Assembly: GCA_900541725.1 (NCBI GenBank)
Contig: UQLB01000002.1
Span: 69,468 to 133,467, forward strand
DNA from: an uncultured Collinsella sp.
GTDB taxonomy: Bacteria; Actinomycetota; Coriobacteriia; Coriobacteriales; Coriobacteriaceae
DNA: 64,000 nt
Direction: 5' to 3'
A model generated the notes under the pieces. The model saw only the letters and a program-made list of their open reading frames with translations. It made no database searches and was not told the origin of the DNA. Below, one piece after another: positions 8,337 through 16,486 of this stretch (position 1 is the stretch's first letter; the number at the start of each line of letters is the position of its first letter). Both the position numbers and the translations under genes were made by a program.

Positions 8337-9644
8337 ATGACGGAGTCCTCTCAGCATACGTCTAAGCCCCAGGTCGAGGTTGAGGCCTCGGGCGGAGATG
8401 ACAATAAGAGCGCACGCCGCGGCGCCATCTTTATCGGCGTCGTGCTGGTAGGTTATATCGTCTATCTGGTGGTAACCGGGCAGATGGGGCAGTTCTGGGC
8501 CGCTATGTCGAGCGTCCAGGCGTCATGGCTCGTTGTCGCGTGTCTTTGCATGTTCATGTACCTGTTCTTTGGCATTGTGGCCTATGCGATCGCCGTCTGG
8601 CTCGATCCCAATTCGCCCGTCGGCATCCGCGACCTGATCTCGGTCGAGGCGAGTGGCATCTTCTTTGGTAACCTGACGCCCATGATGATGGGCTCCACCC
8701 CGGCTCAAATCTATCGCCTGACCAAGGCCGGCCAAAACGTGGGCGAGGCCGGCGCCACGCAATTCACGCGTTTTATCGTGTACCAGTTTGGCCTCGTTGC
8801 CTGGGGCGCTATCCTACTGCTTGCTCGCATGCCGTTTTTTGCCGAGCGCTATGGCGACATGACGTTGCTGTGCGTCTTTAGCTTTGGTGGGCACTGCTGC
8901 ATCTTGCTGGGCATCTTCGCCGTCGCGCTCATGCCTAAGACCGTCACGCGCGTCGCCCATTGCATCATCAATTGGCTTGAGCGCATTGGTGTCTCGGCCA
9001 CTAAGATCGAGGGATGGCGCACGTTTGTCGATGGCGAGATCTACTCCTTCTCCGAGAAGTTCAAGCTTTCAGCCGGACATTTTTCTTCCATGCTGCTCAC
9101 GGTGGTCATCACCATGCTGCAACTCGCGTTTTTCTATCTGGTGCCGTATTTCCTGATGCTTGCCTTTGGCCGCCACGAGGTCGACTTTTTCTCGGTCATG
9201 GCCGCGAGCGCCTTTGTCCAGCTGCTGAGCTCTGCGGTCCCCCTGCCCGGTGGAACTGGTGGCGCTGAGGGCGGCTTTGCATTGTTCTTGGGTCATTTCT
9301 TTGGGTCGGCTTCGACCGCCGGCTATCTGCTGTGGCGCCTCATTACGTTTATTGCGCCGACCATTTTGGCTGCGCCCCTGCTGGGACTTAAGAGCGCCCA
9401 CAACGAGAGCATCCATGCGCGCTGGGATCGTGTGATGCGCAAGCTCGGCCGCACGCCTCAGACGCCCTCTGCGCCCACTATGCCGCACCCCACGAATGCT
9501 GTTACCGTTGATCCCAAGAAGCGCGCTCAGAAGGCTTCTGGGACCGCTAAGCCGGCTCATAAAGCCTATGTGCGCCAGACAGGCGATGGTATTCGCGTAT
9601 CTCCGTCGGCACTCAATAAGAAGAAGCATCCCAAGTCGCAGTAG
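8337..9644 (+). CDS. Flippase-like integral membrane protein (LPG synthase TM / UPF0104 family)
   Basis: A 435-residue polytopic membrane protein of the family that includes the flippase domain of lysylphosphatidylglycerol synthase and AglD-like proteins. About eight hydrophobic segments run from residue 32 to about 340. The conserved NLTPMMMGSTPAQIYRL and LSSAVPLPGGTGGAEGGF blocks are typical of the family. A basic, Pro-rich cytoplasmic tail of about 80 residues ends in KKKHPKSQ. There is no aminoacyl-transfer domain, so it cannot modify lipids by itself in the MprF way; a role in lipid or glycolipid flipping is a family-based inference. AGAAGGAG precedes the chosen ATG; an open frame upstream lacks such a site. 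A TetR gene follows 116 bases later. Confidence 0.8.
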   Translation: MTESSQHTSKPQVEVEASGGDDNKSARRGAIFIGVVLVGYIVYLVVTGQMGQFWAAMSSVQASWLVVACLCMFMYLFFGIVAYAIAVWLDPNSPVGIRDLISVEASGIFFGNLTPMMMGSTPAQIYRLTKAGQNVGEAGATQFTRFIVYQFGLVAWGAILLLARMPFFAERYGDMTLLCVFSFGGHCCILLGIFAVALMPKTVTRVAHCIINWLERIGVSATKIEGWRTFVDGEIYSFSEKFKLSAGHFSSMLLTVVITMLQLAFFYLVPYFLMLAFGRHEVDFFSVMAASAFVQLLSSAVPLPGGTGGAEGGFALFLGHFFGSASTAGYLLWRLITFIAPTILAAPLLGLKSAHNESIHARWDRVMRKLGRTPQTPSAPTMPHPTNAVTVDPKKRAQKASGTAKPAHKAYVRQTGDGIRVSPSALNKKKHPKSQ

Positions 9645-9693
9645 GGCAGTCGTGCGTTCTTCATGATGCGGGGCATATTTGTGCTGTATGGGG

Positions 9694-9717
9694 GATAATC
9701 CTCTTACGTAGATTATC
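9694..9717 (+). promoter_or_regulatory. Palindromic operator-like site upstream of the TetR gene
   Basis: GATAATC at 9694-9700 and its exact reverse complement GATTATC at 9711-9717 are centred 55 bases before the tetR start. This suits a dimeric TetR repressor acting on its own gene, which is inference. Confidence 0.45.
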
Positions 9718-9760
9718 TCTCATCTGTTGATGAATGCTTGCATATCGAAGGGACACGCCC

Positions 9761-10372
9761 ATGGCAACCAGCAAACCGCGTCTTGATCGTCGCATCATTC
9801 GCAGCCGTAATGCCATCCTTTCGGCTTTCGAGCGCCTGCTCATGGAAAAGCCGCTGGCAGACATTACGGTGAGTGCCATCGCGCGCGAGGCCAATGTCGA
9901 CCGCAAGACCTTTTACGTTCACTTTGGTACGGTTGACGGCCTGCTCGATGCCATTGCCGTCGATGTGGTGGAGATGATTGTCGACTCGGTCGAGAAAACG
10001 CTTGCTTCTATGGACGGTGACACCAGCGAGCGCGCTCTTGGCGCGGCGGCGACCTTCTTTAAAACCGTTAATGAGGCACTGTGCAACAACTTAGTGCTCA
10101 ATCGTCAGCTGATCGAGAATATTCCGCTCGATGATTTCATGGCTCGTCTTCGTGCGCCGCTCGAACATGAGATTGCCGAGCGCGATCTGCTGCCCCAAGG
10201 TCTCAAGGACGAGATGTTCGACTACTATCTGGCGTTTTTGCTGTCGGGTATTATCGGTATCTATCGCACGTGGGCACTGTCTGACGGCTCGGTTCCTATC
10301 GAGCGCGTCTCTGAGGTCGCCAACGATCTGACTCTCAATGGTCTGTCGAGTCTGGAATCTCGCTTGGATTAG
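9761..10372 (+). CDS. TetR/AcrR-family transcriptional regulator
   Basis: A 203-residue dimeric DNA-binding regulator. The N-terminal helix-turn-helix spans about residues 12-60, with the family pattern ILSAFERLL, ITVSAIAREANVDRKTFYVHF and a C-terminal ligand/dimer region. GAAGGGA lies 8 bases before the ATG. It follows the flippase gene and may control it or itself; a palindrome at 9694-9717 is a candidate site. Its stop codon lies only two bases from an IS3-type transposase remnant, which marks the left edge of the cobalamin island. Confidence 0.88.
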   Translation: MATSKPRLDRRIIRSRNAILSAFERLLMEKPLADITVSAIAREANVDRKTFYVHFGTVDGLLDAIAVDVVEMIVDSVEKTLASMDGDTSERALGAAATFFKTVNEALCNNLVLNRQLIENIPLDDFMARLRAPLEHEIAERDLLPQGLKDEMFDYYLAFLLSGIIGIYRTWALSDGSVPIERVSEVANDLTLNGLSSLESRLD

Positions 10373-10374
10373 GC

Positions 10375-10467
10375 CTAGTTGGGCTCGTCGGCGTGGAAAT
10401 CCCTGTTCACGAGGTTCTCCGGCGCCTTGGAGACCTCGCCGGTGTAGGAGCTGTAGCCTGAGGTTCC
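10375..10467 (-). pseudogene. IS3/IS150-family transposase remnant (left edge of the cobalamin island)
   Basis: On the minus strand, 30 codons between two stops read GTSGYSSYTGEVSKAP followed by ENLVNRDFHADEPN. This matches, from memory, the segment of IS3-type OrfB that precedes the first catalytic Asp (pattern YSSYKGE...P.NL..RDF.A..PN). Everything before and after is missing, so it is a dead fragment. It lies between tetR and the ABC ATPase gene. Confidence 0.65.
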
Positions 10468-10484
10468 TTAAAAGAAAGTCCAGT

Positions 10485-11801
10485 TTATTCTTCCCACTCC
10501 AAATGGGAATCCTCCGATGCGCCTTCGCATACTCGCATGACCTCGATACCATGCGAGCGTGCGAACTCGACGAGTTCTGCGTTGCGGGCGTTTATGGTGC
10601 CGAAGGCGGAGGGGCACACGATAAGGCGCGCGCAGTGGACGAGGAGCTCTTTGGCGCGGGCTATGGTTTTATCCCCGATCGGCTCGAAGGCGCGCTCGGC
10701 CACGCATTCCGTCGCCAGGTCGCGCGCGAGCTCGCAGTCGATGTCCCCTTCGTGCAGAACGCCCGCGTAGAACGCCTTGCCCTGTCGGATGAGCTGGCGA
10801 AACACAGCCGACCCCGTACCTGCGCCAGCGATGACGAACGTGTGCGCATCGCCGTGTGGGCGCCCAATTTCCACGCTGCCGAAGCGCTCGTTGAAGGTGC
10901 CATGTTTAAGGCCGTAGAGCTCGCCAATCGTCTCGCGCGTGAATATGTCCTCGGGTGCGCCGGCGCGGAAGACCCGGCCGTCCTTCACGCAAATCACCTT
11001 GTCGGCGCTTTTCTGCGCGAGCTCGAGTTCGTGGATGGACATGATGATAGCCACATTCCGCGATTTCGCAAGGTGGCGAAGTATTCGCAGCAGGTCGATC
11101 TGGTAGCGGATATCGAGATACGACGTGGGCTCGTCGAGCACGAGCACGCGCGGATCCTGCGCGATGGCGCGTGCGAGCATGACGCGCTGGCGTTGCCCGT
11201 CGCTTATCTGCATGAAGTCGCGCTCGGCGAGCTCTTCCACATGTGCGGTTTTCATGGCCTCGTCGACCCGACTATGGTCGTCGGGCGAGAGTGTGCCCAT
11301 TCGCCCGGTGTAGGGATGCCTTCCCGCCTCTACGATATCGCGGCAGGTGAGGAGCTCGGTCCGGGGGCGATCTGTCAGCATAACGGCAAGGTTCCTTGCG
11401 AACTCCGCCGTCTTCCATCGGGAAATCTCCCGCCCGTCGAGCTCGACCGCGCCGGCAAGCGGTGCCAGATGGCGTGTGATGGTTTTCAAGATGGTCGACT
11501 TGCCCGAGCCGTTCGGCCCGATGAGCGCCACGACGTCGCCCGCGCGAACCTCCAGATCGACGCCTTCGACTACGACCTTCTTGTCGTAGCCCGCCGACAG
11601 GTCGCTTATGCGGAAAAGCGGCGCTCCGTCAGCCTGCGTTTCGACCGGGGTTTCGAGGTTCGACTCCGCTCGAAGGAGGCGTTCCGCACGCAGTTCCGCA
11701 CGAGCCGAAAGTGTCTTCTGGCGCTTTCGTGCGAGCTCAGGACTGTCTAAGCATGGAATGTCCCCTCCGAGCGTTTTGGGCCGCGGCACGAATTCCCCCA
11801 T
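10485..11801 (-). CDS. FecCD/BtuCD-type ABC transporter ATPase with extra C-terminal domain
   Basis: ATP-hydrolysing subunit of a metal-chelate or corrinoid importer, 438 residues. The core has Walker A GPNGSGKST (95-103), the signature ISDGQ (199-203), Walker B VLVLDE (219-224) and the switch His257. The Q-loop position reads VMLTDRP rather than the usual Gln. A leader of about 60 residues precedes the core. Residues about 315-438 form a separate alpha/beta domain opening with VIAGAGTGS, which I recall from some archaeal and clostridial corrinoid-type transporter ATPases. The ATG directly follows the permease stop codon, and the operon is read from the riboswitch at 16.2 kb. The substrate (cobalamin, cobinamide, cobalt-tetrapyrrole or haem) cannot be fixed from sequence. 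Confidence 0.88.
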   Translation of the reverse strand: MGEFVPRPKTLGGDIPCLDSPELARKRQKTLSARAELRAERLLRAESNLETPVETQADGAPLFRISDLSAGYDKKVVVEGVDLEVRAGDVVALIGPNGSGKSTILKTITRHLAPLAGAVELDGREISRWKTAEFARNLAVMLTDRPRTELLTCRDIVEAGRHPYTGRMGTLSPDDHSRVDEAMKTAHVEELAERDFMQISDGQRQRVMLARAIAQDPRVLVLDEPTSYLDIRYQIDLLRILRHLAKSRNVAIIMSIHELELAQKSADKVICVKDGRVFRAGAPEDIFTRETIGELYGLKHGTFNERFGSVEIGRPHGDAHTFVIAGAGTGSAVFRQLIRQGKAFYAGVLHEGDIDCELARDLATECVAERAFEPIGDKTIARAKELLVHCARLIVCPSAFGTINARNAELVEFARSHGIEVMRVCEGASEDSHLEWEE

Positions 11802-12842
11802 CTACCTCACTCGCTTCTTCAGCATGAGCGCGATAACCACCGGCGCGCCGAAGATGGCAGTGACGGCGCTGATGGAAAGCTCGACGGGAGAGAACAGCGT
11901 GCGCGCGATCAAATCGCAACCCGCGCAGAAGATGGCGCCTCCCAAGAAGCACGCAGGAATCACGCGGATGGGCTTCGACGACTTCAGCGCCGACTTCACG
12001 AGATGCGGAACCGCGATGCCTACGAACGACACCGGACCAGCGAACGCGGTCACGCAGGCGGAGAGCATGCTCGCTAGAAGGACGAGCACCACGCGGAAGC
12101 GTGCGACGTTCACGCCGACGCTTTTCGCGTAGGCTTCTCCCAGCTGGAAGGCGGAAAGGGGCTTCGATATCGCGAATACGCATGCGCTCACGGTGATCAC
12201 CACGACCACGATGACCGCGATGTCGTCCCAGCTCGAACCCGAGAAGCTACCCAAAGACCAGTTGTGCAGGTTCACGATGGACTGGTCGTCGGCGAAGGCG
12301 ATGAGAAAGTTCGTCGCCGCCGAGCAGATGTATCCCACCATGACGCCCGCCACGATGAGCATGGCCATGGAACTTATGCGCCGTGCGATGAGGAGCACGA
12401 AGCCGATGGTGATAAGCGATCCCAGAAACGCTGCGGCCACCATGGCCGGCGAGGACATGGCCTGGTTCGCGCCCAGAAGCACGATCATCGTAAGCGCGAC
12501 GACGAACTTTGCGCCCGAGGAGACGCCCAAGATGAACGGGTCGGCGATGGGGTTGTTGAAAAACGTCTGCAGCAGGAACCCGGAGAGCGAAAGTGCCCCG
12601 CCGAGAAGCACGGCTGAAAGCACGCGCGGCAGGCGAATCTCCCAGATGACTTGGCTTTCCATGGAATTGGCCGCGCCGCCCGAAAGGATGCCGGGGATGT
12701 GGTCTGCGGGCACGAGCACGCTCCCGATGCACAGGTTGGCCCCGACGAGCACGATGAGGACAACAGCGAGCAGCGCCGTCACGACGCGACACCGCGCGGC
12801 GCGTCGTGATTCGTCGTATGTCATGGAAAGCCGGCTTCTCAT
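11802..12842 (-). CDS. FecCD/BtuC-family ABC transporter permease
   Basis: Membrane subunit of the importer, about 346 residues with roughly ten transmembrane segments. The family blocks IRLPRVLSAVLLGGALSLSG, NPIADPFILGVSSGA and the coupling-helix region FVGIAVPHLVK are present. The open frame starts with a TTG at 12854 inside the binding-protein gene; the ATG at 12842 is the more likely start, just after that gene's stop. The family carries vitamin B12, haem and ferric siderophores. The riboswitch-led operon with a cobaltochelatase favours a corrinoid or cobalt-linked substrate, which is inference. Confidence 0.9.
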   Translation of the reverse strand: MRSRLSMTYDESRRAARCRVVTALLAVVLIVLVGANLCIGSVLVPADHIPGILSGGAANSMESQVIWEIRLPRVLSAVLLGGALSLSGFLLQTFFNNPIADPFILGVSSGAKFVVALTMIVLLGANQAMSSPAMVAAAFLGSLITIGFVLLIARRISSMAMLIVAGVMVGYICSAATNFLIAFADDQSIVNLHNWSLGSFSGSSWDDIAVIVVVVITVSACVFAISKPLSAFQLGEAYAKSVGVNVARFRVVLVLLASMLSACVTAFAGPVSFVGIAVPHLVKSALKSSKPIRVIPACFLGGAIFCAGCDLIARTLFSPVELSISAVTAIFGAPVVIALMLKKRVR

Positions 12843-12846
12843 GACG

Positions 12847-14418
12847 CTAGCCAAGCTTCCTCAGATAATGGAAGTCGCTTGCGTCATCGCCGGTGAACGC
12901 CCCGTGCAGCTCGTCGATAATGTCGGCGGTAGAAGTCATCTGCTGGTACATGTCGGCGCTTGTGACCCAGACGTTGCCGTTCTTTACAGCTTTGAACTGC
13001 GACAATAGCGCGTTTTTGCCTACGAAGTCTTTCAAGGTGGCAACCGATTCGTCGATGGTGCCGTTGTAGACGATGATGTCGGCATCCTTCGCCGTCGCGT
13101 AGAAGCGCTCCATTTCGAGCGTTACTGACGAACCTGACGTCGACGCCGTCTGCGCGTCATCGAGCGCGTAGTTGCCGCCTGCAAGCTCGATCATCTGCGC
13201 CACGTAGTCGCCCGCCCGCCGCGTGACGGCGGCCCCGTTCGAGTTAATGTAGAAATACGCCACGGTTTTACCTGACGACGCGAGCCTCGACGTTTGCTCG
13301 ACGCGGGCCTTCTGCTCGTTGAACAGGTGCGCGGCCTCGTCTTCCTTGTCGAACAGGACGCCGAAAAGCTTAATCCACTCGACGCGCCCGAGTGCTTCGG
13401 GCTCGCTCGACGACTGTTCGGTGAGCACGACGAGCCCGAGCTTCTGCAGCTTTTCCTTCACATCGGGCGTGTGGTTGATCATGGTGTTCTCGATGGCGAG
13501 CGTGCAGCGCGAGGCCGATATTCGCTCGTAGTCGGGCGCGCTGTACTTGCCGCCGTAGGCGATCGCCCCACTTTCGAGTGCGCTTTTGAAGCCCGCGACC
13601 GAGCAATCGTCGGCCTTCGTGCCCGACATGAGGATGTTGTCGTTCGCATCGAGCGCGTCGACCAGGCACATCGTCGCCGACGACACGAGGTACACCTTGT
13701 TGGCGGGACGCCTTATGACCGCGATGTCGGAGCTCAACCCATCAGGTACCTTCGCATCTTGCGGTACCACGAGGAAGCGCTCCCCGTTCGAAATGCAGAT
13801 AAGCCGCAGGCCGCCTTCGTACTCGTCGACAGTGAAGTGCTCGGCGTATTCAAGCTGAAGCGCCCCCGTCGGCTCCCAGCCGCAGCCCAAATCGGCGTTG
13901 TGGAAGTCGGCCGCGGCGCTTGAAGCCGTTCCCGCAGGGGAGCCGCCGCTTGCATCGTCGCCCGATTTCTCCTTCATGGTGGATGAGTCGAAGTGGAGCG
14001 TGTAGTCGATGGTGTGCGGCGTCGACATGGCGACGGTCTCGGCCGACACGGCGATGTCCTCGTCGAGCGTGACGGGTATCTCGAACGTGGAGTTGCCGCC
14101 GTCGTTTACGGGCGCGTAGTCCACGCCGTTGACGGTCATTTTGTCGTAGTTCGAACTCGACCAGGTGATGGTCGCGGTGTAGGTGTCGCCATCCTTCACA
14201 ATTGTGGTGGGTGAGGCGATGCTTGCGCGCCCTGACCCGCCGGAGAGCGAGACGCTCACAGTGTATTCCTGAGAGCCTGCCGTGCCACCGGTCGCGTTCG
14301 GGCTCGCACTGCACCCCGCGAAGGGAAGCGCGAACAGGGCGACGAGAACGCAGGCGATCGCGCGCACCGCGATGCTGCGACGCTTCCTGCTTTCCCCCTT
14401 GGGAAGAATCGACCGCAT
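12847..14418 (-). CDS. Substrate-binding lipoprotein with NEAT-like N-terminal domain (type III SBP)
   Basis: Surface-anchored capture protein of the importer, 523 residues. A basic signal peptide ends in the lipobox LPFAGC (Cys36). Residues about 48-150 form a beta-rich domain (SGGSGRASI, TATITWSSSNYDKM, STFEIPV, VAMSTPHTIDYTLHF) resembling the iron-transport-associated/NEAT-like domains of Clostridia, which often bind haem. After an Ala/Ser/Gly linker, residues about 170-523 form a BtuF/FepB-type helical-backbone binding domain (ADIIVYNGTIDE near the end). The preceding lipoprotein gene stops 4 bases before the ATG. The two-domain build suggests a relay from surface domain to transporter, but ligand identity is unknown. 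Confidence 0.82.
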   Translation of the reverse strand: MRSILPKGESRKRRSIAVRAIACVLVALFALPFAGCSASPNATGGTAGSQEYTVSVSLSGGSGRASIASPTTIVKDGDTYTATITWSSSNYDKMTVNGVDYAPVNDGGNSTFEIPVTLDEDIAVSAETVAMSTPHTIDYTLHFDSSTMKEKSGDDASGGSPAGTASSAAADFHNADLGCGWEPTGALQLEYAEHFTVDEYEGGLRLICISNGERFLVVPQDAKVPDGLSSDIAVIRRPANKVYLVSSATMCLVDALDANDNILMSGTKADDCSVAGFKSALESGAIAYGGKYSAPDYERISASRCTLAIENTMINHTPDVKEKLQKLGLVVLTEQSSSEPEALGRVEWIKLFGVLFDKEDEAAHLFNEQKARVEQTSRLASSGKTVAYFYINSNGAAVTRRAGDYVAQMIELAGGNYALDDAQTASTSGSSVTLEMERFYATAKDADIIVYNGTIDESVATLKDFVGKNALLSQFKAVKNGNVWVTSADMYQQMTSTADIIDELHGAFTGDDASDFHYLRKLG

Positions 14419-14422
14419 GGCG

Positions 14423-14956
14423 TTACTTCAGTGCGTCGGCGCGCAGATCGACGCCGGCGGATTCGAACACGAGCGTGCGGTCGTACCACTGCTCTTTTCT
14501 AATACTCCACGCGGCGCAGGCGGTGTCCTCGTCGAGCGCTTCAACGGGCGCGTCGTAGGTGTACTTGCCTTCCGCGTTTTCCACATAGGGGATGAAGTCG
14601 GCCTCGCTCGCGGCGGCAGCCTCGTCGCCCGTGCCCATGAAGAGCTTGCCGTAGCCCGTGCCGGAAAGCGTCATCACGCAGTGCATGGAGCCGTTTTCCA
14701 CGATGAGCTGGGCGTCCACAATCCTGAACATGTTCGAGCTGGAATCTACGGTGATCGGATAGGTGCCGTCGGCCACCTTGTCGGCGGTGATGGGGGCAGC
14801 GCTTGCGCCCTCGGGCGCATCGGCCGCCTGTTCGGTCTTTTCCTGGGAATCGGCATCGCTTGCCTTTGCGCTGTCGATTGAATTTCCGCCGCAGCCGGCG
14901 AGCGAGAACGCGAAAAGCGCCGCTGACAGGGCGAAGGCGAGGGTTTTCTTCAACAT
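14423..14956 (-). CDS. Small lipoprotein with an iron-transport-associated-like beta domain
   Basis: A 177-residue exported lipoprotein. The signal peptide ends in the lipobox SLAGC (Cys22), followed by an Asp/Glu/Ala-rich spacer. A domain of about 115 residues follows (DGTYPITVDSSSNMFRIVD, MTLSGTGYGKLFMG, WYDRTLVFES). It shares the DGTY...V...SS pattern of domains found with haem or cobalt acquisition loci in anaerobic Firmicutes, from memory. The ATG at 14956 is chosen because AAAGGA precedes it and it opens the signal peptide; the longer frame has no ribosome site. It lies between the exported cobaltochelatase and the binding-protein gene and may hand tetrapyrrole or metal between them (inference). 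Confidence 0.72.
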   Translation of the reverse strand: MLKKTLAFALSAALFAFSLAGCGGNSIDSAKASDADSQEKTEQAADAPEGASAAPITADKVADGTYPITVDSSSNMFRIVDAQLIVENGSMHCVMTLSGTGYGKLFMGTGDEAAAASEADFIPYVENAEGKYTYDAPVEALDEDTACAAWSIRKEQWYDRTLVFESAGVDLRADALK

Positions 14957-14983
14957 GGAGGGGGTTCCTTTCAATCGCTTCGA

Positions 14984-15065
14984 CCGCCCGCGCCGTGCGG
15001 TGGGCGGGCGGGATGCGAATGCAACGGGCATGCGCCGTCAGTCGGGGAAGGCGCATGCCCGTTGC
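14984..15065 (-). other. Two strong hairpins between cbiK and the lipoprotein gene
   Basis: GCAACGGGCATGCGCC (15021-15036) pairs perfectly over 16 bases with 15050-15065 around a 13-base loop. Next to it CCGCCCG and CGGGCGG pair at about 14984-15010. Neither has a T-run, so they look more like transcript-processing or stability structures than terminators. They would let the chelatase mRNA be more abundant than the ABC part. Confidence 0.6.
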
Positions 15066-15101
15066 ACGGGGACGCGACCGGCGCCCCCGTGCGCGGCGAG
15101 T

Positions 15102-16028
15102 TTACAGCTTGGCGATGGCGTCGTCCACGTGCGCGACGTAGATGTCGTCGACCGCGACGTTCTGTCCCAGACCCTGGAGCAGGCACGTCACTTCGAAGCC
15201 GGCGGCCACGAACTTCGCAGCCCAGCTGTCGGGGTCGGTCTCGTCTGCCATGTCGTTGTTCGCGTGGTCGCCCGCGACCACCATGAACGGCGCGAGCACG
15301 GCCTTCTTGTAGCCTGCGGCGCTCGCGGCGGCGATAACATCCTCGCAGGTCGGTTCAGCCTCGACGGTTCCGACGAAGAACTGCGTCAAGCCCTCGTTCT
15401 TAAACACTTCCTGCATCTTGGCATAGTCGGCGTTGGAATCGGCTTCGGTGCCGTGGCCCATGAGGCACAGCGCCGTCTTGCCGTCGTCGAAGGACGCCAT
15501 GTTCTCCTTAATGGCTGCGGCCACCTTCTTGTAGTCGTCGTCGGAGGTGAGCAGCGGGTCGCCGAGCGAGATCTTGTCGAACTTGTCAGCGTACTTGTCG
15601 AGCTCGTCTTTCACGTCGGCGTATTCCAGGCCAGCCATGAGATGCGTCGGCTGCACGACGATTTCCTTCACGCCGTCTTCCACGCAGCGGTCGAGCGCCT
15701 CGGTCATGTTGTCGATCGTGATGCCGTCGCGCTTCTTCAGCTTGTCGATGATGATCTGCGCGGTGAAGGCGCGGCGGATGTCGTAGTCCTGCCAGTACTT
15801 CTCGCGGATAGCGTCTTCGATGGCGCCGATGGTGATGTGGCGCGAGTCGTTGTAGCTCGTGCCGAAGCTCGTGACGAGGATGACCGGCTTCACGGCCTTC
15901 TCCTTTTCGCTCGATTTCTCGGAACTCGCGGAGGTGTTGGAGCAGCCCGCGAGCGCGACTCCGGCGAGCGCGACGGCTCCGGTTGCCGCGGCGCTCATGA
16001 AGCCGCGGCGTGACATCTGTTCGGACAT
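15102..16028 (-). CDS. cbiK: Exported anaerobic sirohydrochlorin cobaltochelatase, CbiK family (lipoprotein)
   Basis: CbiK inserts Co2+ into sirohydrochlorin in the oxygen-independent B12 pathway. This copy has an N-terminal export signal: twin Arg at residues 7-8 (SRRGFM), a hydrophobic run and the lipobox VALAGC (Cys29), then a Ser/Glu/Lys spacer. It is therefore predicted to be Tat-exported and lipid-anchored outside the membrane. The chelatase fold follows, with family His residues at 129 (VVQPTHLMAG) and 255 (VVAGDHANND) plus His192 in LMGHGTEAD. The start at 16028 has GAAAGGA before it; the longer frame does not. It is the first gene after a cobalamin riboswitch and the only cobaltochelatase in the window. 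It could insert metal, remove it, or serve the adjoining importer. Confidence 0.9.
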   Translation of the reverse strand: MSEQMSRRGFMSAAATGAVALAGVALAGCSNTSASSEKSSEKEKAVKPVILVTSFGTSYNDSRHITIGAIEDAIREKYWQDYDIRRAFTAQIIIDKLKKRDGITIDNMTEALDRCVEDGVKEIVVQPTHLMAGLEYADVKDELDKYADKFDKISLGDPLLTSDDDYKKVAAAIKENMASFDDGKTALCLMGHGTEADSNADYAKMQEVFKNEGLTQFFVGTVEAEPTCEDVIAAASAAGYKKAVLAPFMVVAGDHANNDMADETDPDSWAAKFVAAGFEVTCLLQGLGQNVAVDDIYVAHVDDAIAKL

Positions 16029-16119
16029 GGTTTTTCCTTTCCTCGGTTTGCCGGTCCCCCGGCGACAGTTGCTTGTCGGCACAAGCGAAAGAAAAGCGCA
16101 CCCCTCGGGGTTCACAAGG

Positions 16120-16265
16120 AGCTAACGCCACGGCGATGCCGTGAGGAAAAGGCGAAGCAGTCTGGCTTGGGGCGTGAGGCGGTTCGCCCGCGCGTCCTAT
16201 ACAGTAATGTCCCTTGCCCAGGATTCCCACCTGGTTCCCTCCGCAAGCCAGCGCGGGCTGTGCGG
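16120..16265 (-). promoter_or_regulatory. Cobalamin riboswitch controlling the cbiK-ABC operon
   Basis: Read on the minus strand, the region has GGGAACCAGGTGGGAATCC, then the core GGGACATTACTGTATAGG (class pattern ACTGT), and then a B12 box AAGCCAGACTGC near 16155-16170. These elements occur in the order and spacing of the cobalamin aptamer. About 90 bases of leader separate it from the cbiK start. It should lower expression of cbiK and the importer when adenosylcobalamin is plentiful. The switching mode (terminator or ribosome-site sequestration) is not clear; GAACCCCGAGGGG just downstream could take part. Confidence 0.85.
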
Positions 16266-16486
16266 GCGCCGCGCCGGTCATTTCCTTTTATCCGATTGTC
16301 ATATGCTCGTTGCCGAATCTTTTACTATGATAGTGGGCACTTGTGAACGTGTCAAAGCCAGGGCGGGCGGCATTGCGCCTTCTGCCTGCGTATTTGCGCC
16401 GATTGTCGCCGCAGGCGCCGTGTTTTGCCTGCTGCGCGAATGGCGGCGTAAACGGTTGCGATGAGAAACGGGAAGGGAAGGCTCGG
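16266..16486. promoter_or_regulatory. Divergent promoter region between the two cobalamin operons
   Basis: 221 bases between the riboswitch (minus) and cbiF (plus). A TATGAT element at about 16326-16331 on the plus strand is a possible -10 for the right-hand operon, without a clear -35. I see no second complete B12 box on the plus strand, and no gene. Confidence 0.4.

Noticed and set aside
10338..11750. A 470-codon plus-strand frame opposite the ABC ATPase gene
   Set aside because: The minus strand carries complete Walker and signature motifs; the plus frame has none and overlaps the end of tetR.
16310..16486. A second cobalamin riboswitch in front of cbiF on the plus strand
   Set aside because: AAAGCCAGGGCGGGCGGC looks a little like a B12 box, but the other conserved aptamer blocks are missing on this strand.
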